A stretch of 6,080 bases of DNA from Thiothrix sp. (GTDB lineage Bacteria; Pseudomonadota; Gammaproteobacteria; Thiotrichales; Thiotrichaceae), in assembly GCA_011375245.1 (NCBI GenBank), contig DRMA01000054.1, forward strand, positions 1-6,080, read 5' to 3'. Position 1 is the stretch's first letter; the number at the start of each line of letters is the position of its first letter. This document shows positions 6,011-6,080 of this stretch, one piece after another. Below the pieces are notes generated by a model. It was not told the origin of the DNA. It searched no databases and was given only the letters and a program-made list of their open reading frames with translations. Made by a program: the position numbers and the translations under genes.

Positions 6011-6032
6011 AAAAATAATAATGGGGAATTTA

Positions 6033-6080
6033 ATGTCGATACGCATATGTGTACCACTATCAATGGTCACTTCAAAGCTA
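6033..6080 (+). CDS. Possible 5' end of a rightward gene, cut by the window edge
   Basis: ATG at 6033 opens a frame of 16 codons reading MSIRICVPLSMVTSKL that runs off the right edge. A GGGGA (6023-6027) lies 5 bases upstream of the ATG and a CATAAT -10 candidate lies before that. An in-frame ATG at 6021 is an alternative start that would give MGNL first; the frame is closed by TAA at 5988-5990. The product cannot be identified from so few residues. A competing minus-strand frame covers the same bases (6079-5987), so even the strand is uncertain. Confidence 0.3.
   Translation, partial: MSIRICVPLSMVTSKL

Larger units (their letters stand above)
5679..6032. other. AT-rich non-coding region upstream of the bat-type operon, with several dyads
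   Basis: No convincing gene was found in these 354 bases apart from the ambiguous short frames at the right edge. Composition is markedly more AT-rich than the genes on either side. It holds a 15-bp palindrome at 5780-5794 next to an AAAAT-T-ATTTT palindrome (5770-5780), an AAGTATA/TATACTT inverted repeat (5837-5857), an ATTAATTAAT palindrome (5895-5904) and a 16-bp dyad at 5954-5969. It most likely contains the promoter and operators of the minus-strand operon and perhaps of a rightward gene starting near 6033. Confidence 0.7.

Overview
The window reads as chromosomal DNA from a Gram-negative bacterium, most likely a gammaproteobacterium with a moderately AT-rich genome. That view rests on the protein families present (HemJ, a Bat-type von Willebrand factor A (VWA) cluster with DUF4381 and BatD, and a conserved proteobacterial protein of unknown function), on inner-membrane/periplasm architecture, and on an AT-leaning third codon position. 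A sulfur-oxidising Thiotrichales-type host is possible but is only a guess. No mobile element, CRISPR array, tRNA or rRNA was seen.

Layout: bases 1-1022 (+ strand) hold the 3' part of a conserved protein of unknown function whose 5' end lies outside the window. It converges on a block of five minus-strand genes, with only 17 bases between the two stop codons and a perfect inverted repeat across the junction. Read in the direction of transcription (right to left), the block is: a DUF4381 membrane protein (5678-5301), a BatA-like VWA protein (5304-4285), a BatB/BatC-like VWA-TPR fusion (4288-2555), a BatD-like protein (2561-1548), and, after a 94-base gap, hemJ, a protoporphyrinogen oxidase family protein (1453-1040). 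The first four genes overlap by 4, 4 and 7 bases, so they form a tightly coupled operon. hemJ may be a read-through member or have its own promoter.

The four Bat-type proteins probably form one inner-membrane assembly. Positive-inside patterns put both VWA domains and the TPR domain in the periplasm, with DUF4381's C-terminal domain in the cytoplasm. In other bacteria such clusters normally start with a MoxR AAA+ ATPase and a DUF58 protein, and are linked to stress tolerance, envelope function or metalloenzyme maturation (for example mxa genes of methanol dehydrogenase). Neither partner is visible here. Instead, about 350 bases of very AT-rich, dyad-rich non-coding DNA (5679-6032) lie upstream of the DUF4381 gene, followed by the possible start of another gene at the right edge.

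Points most worth a second look: the BatD-like protein has no signal peptide although its topology demands export of its N-terminal domain; the VWA-TPR fusion carries what looks like a relict internal signal peptide; the operon appears separated from MoxR/DUF58; and the upstream region has several palindromes, one covering the best -35 candidate.
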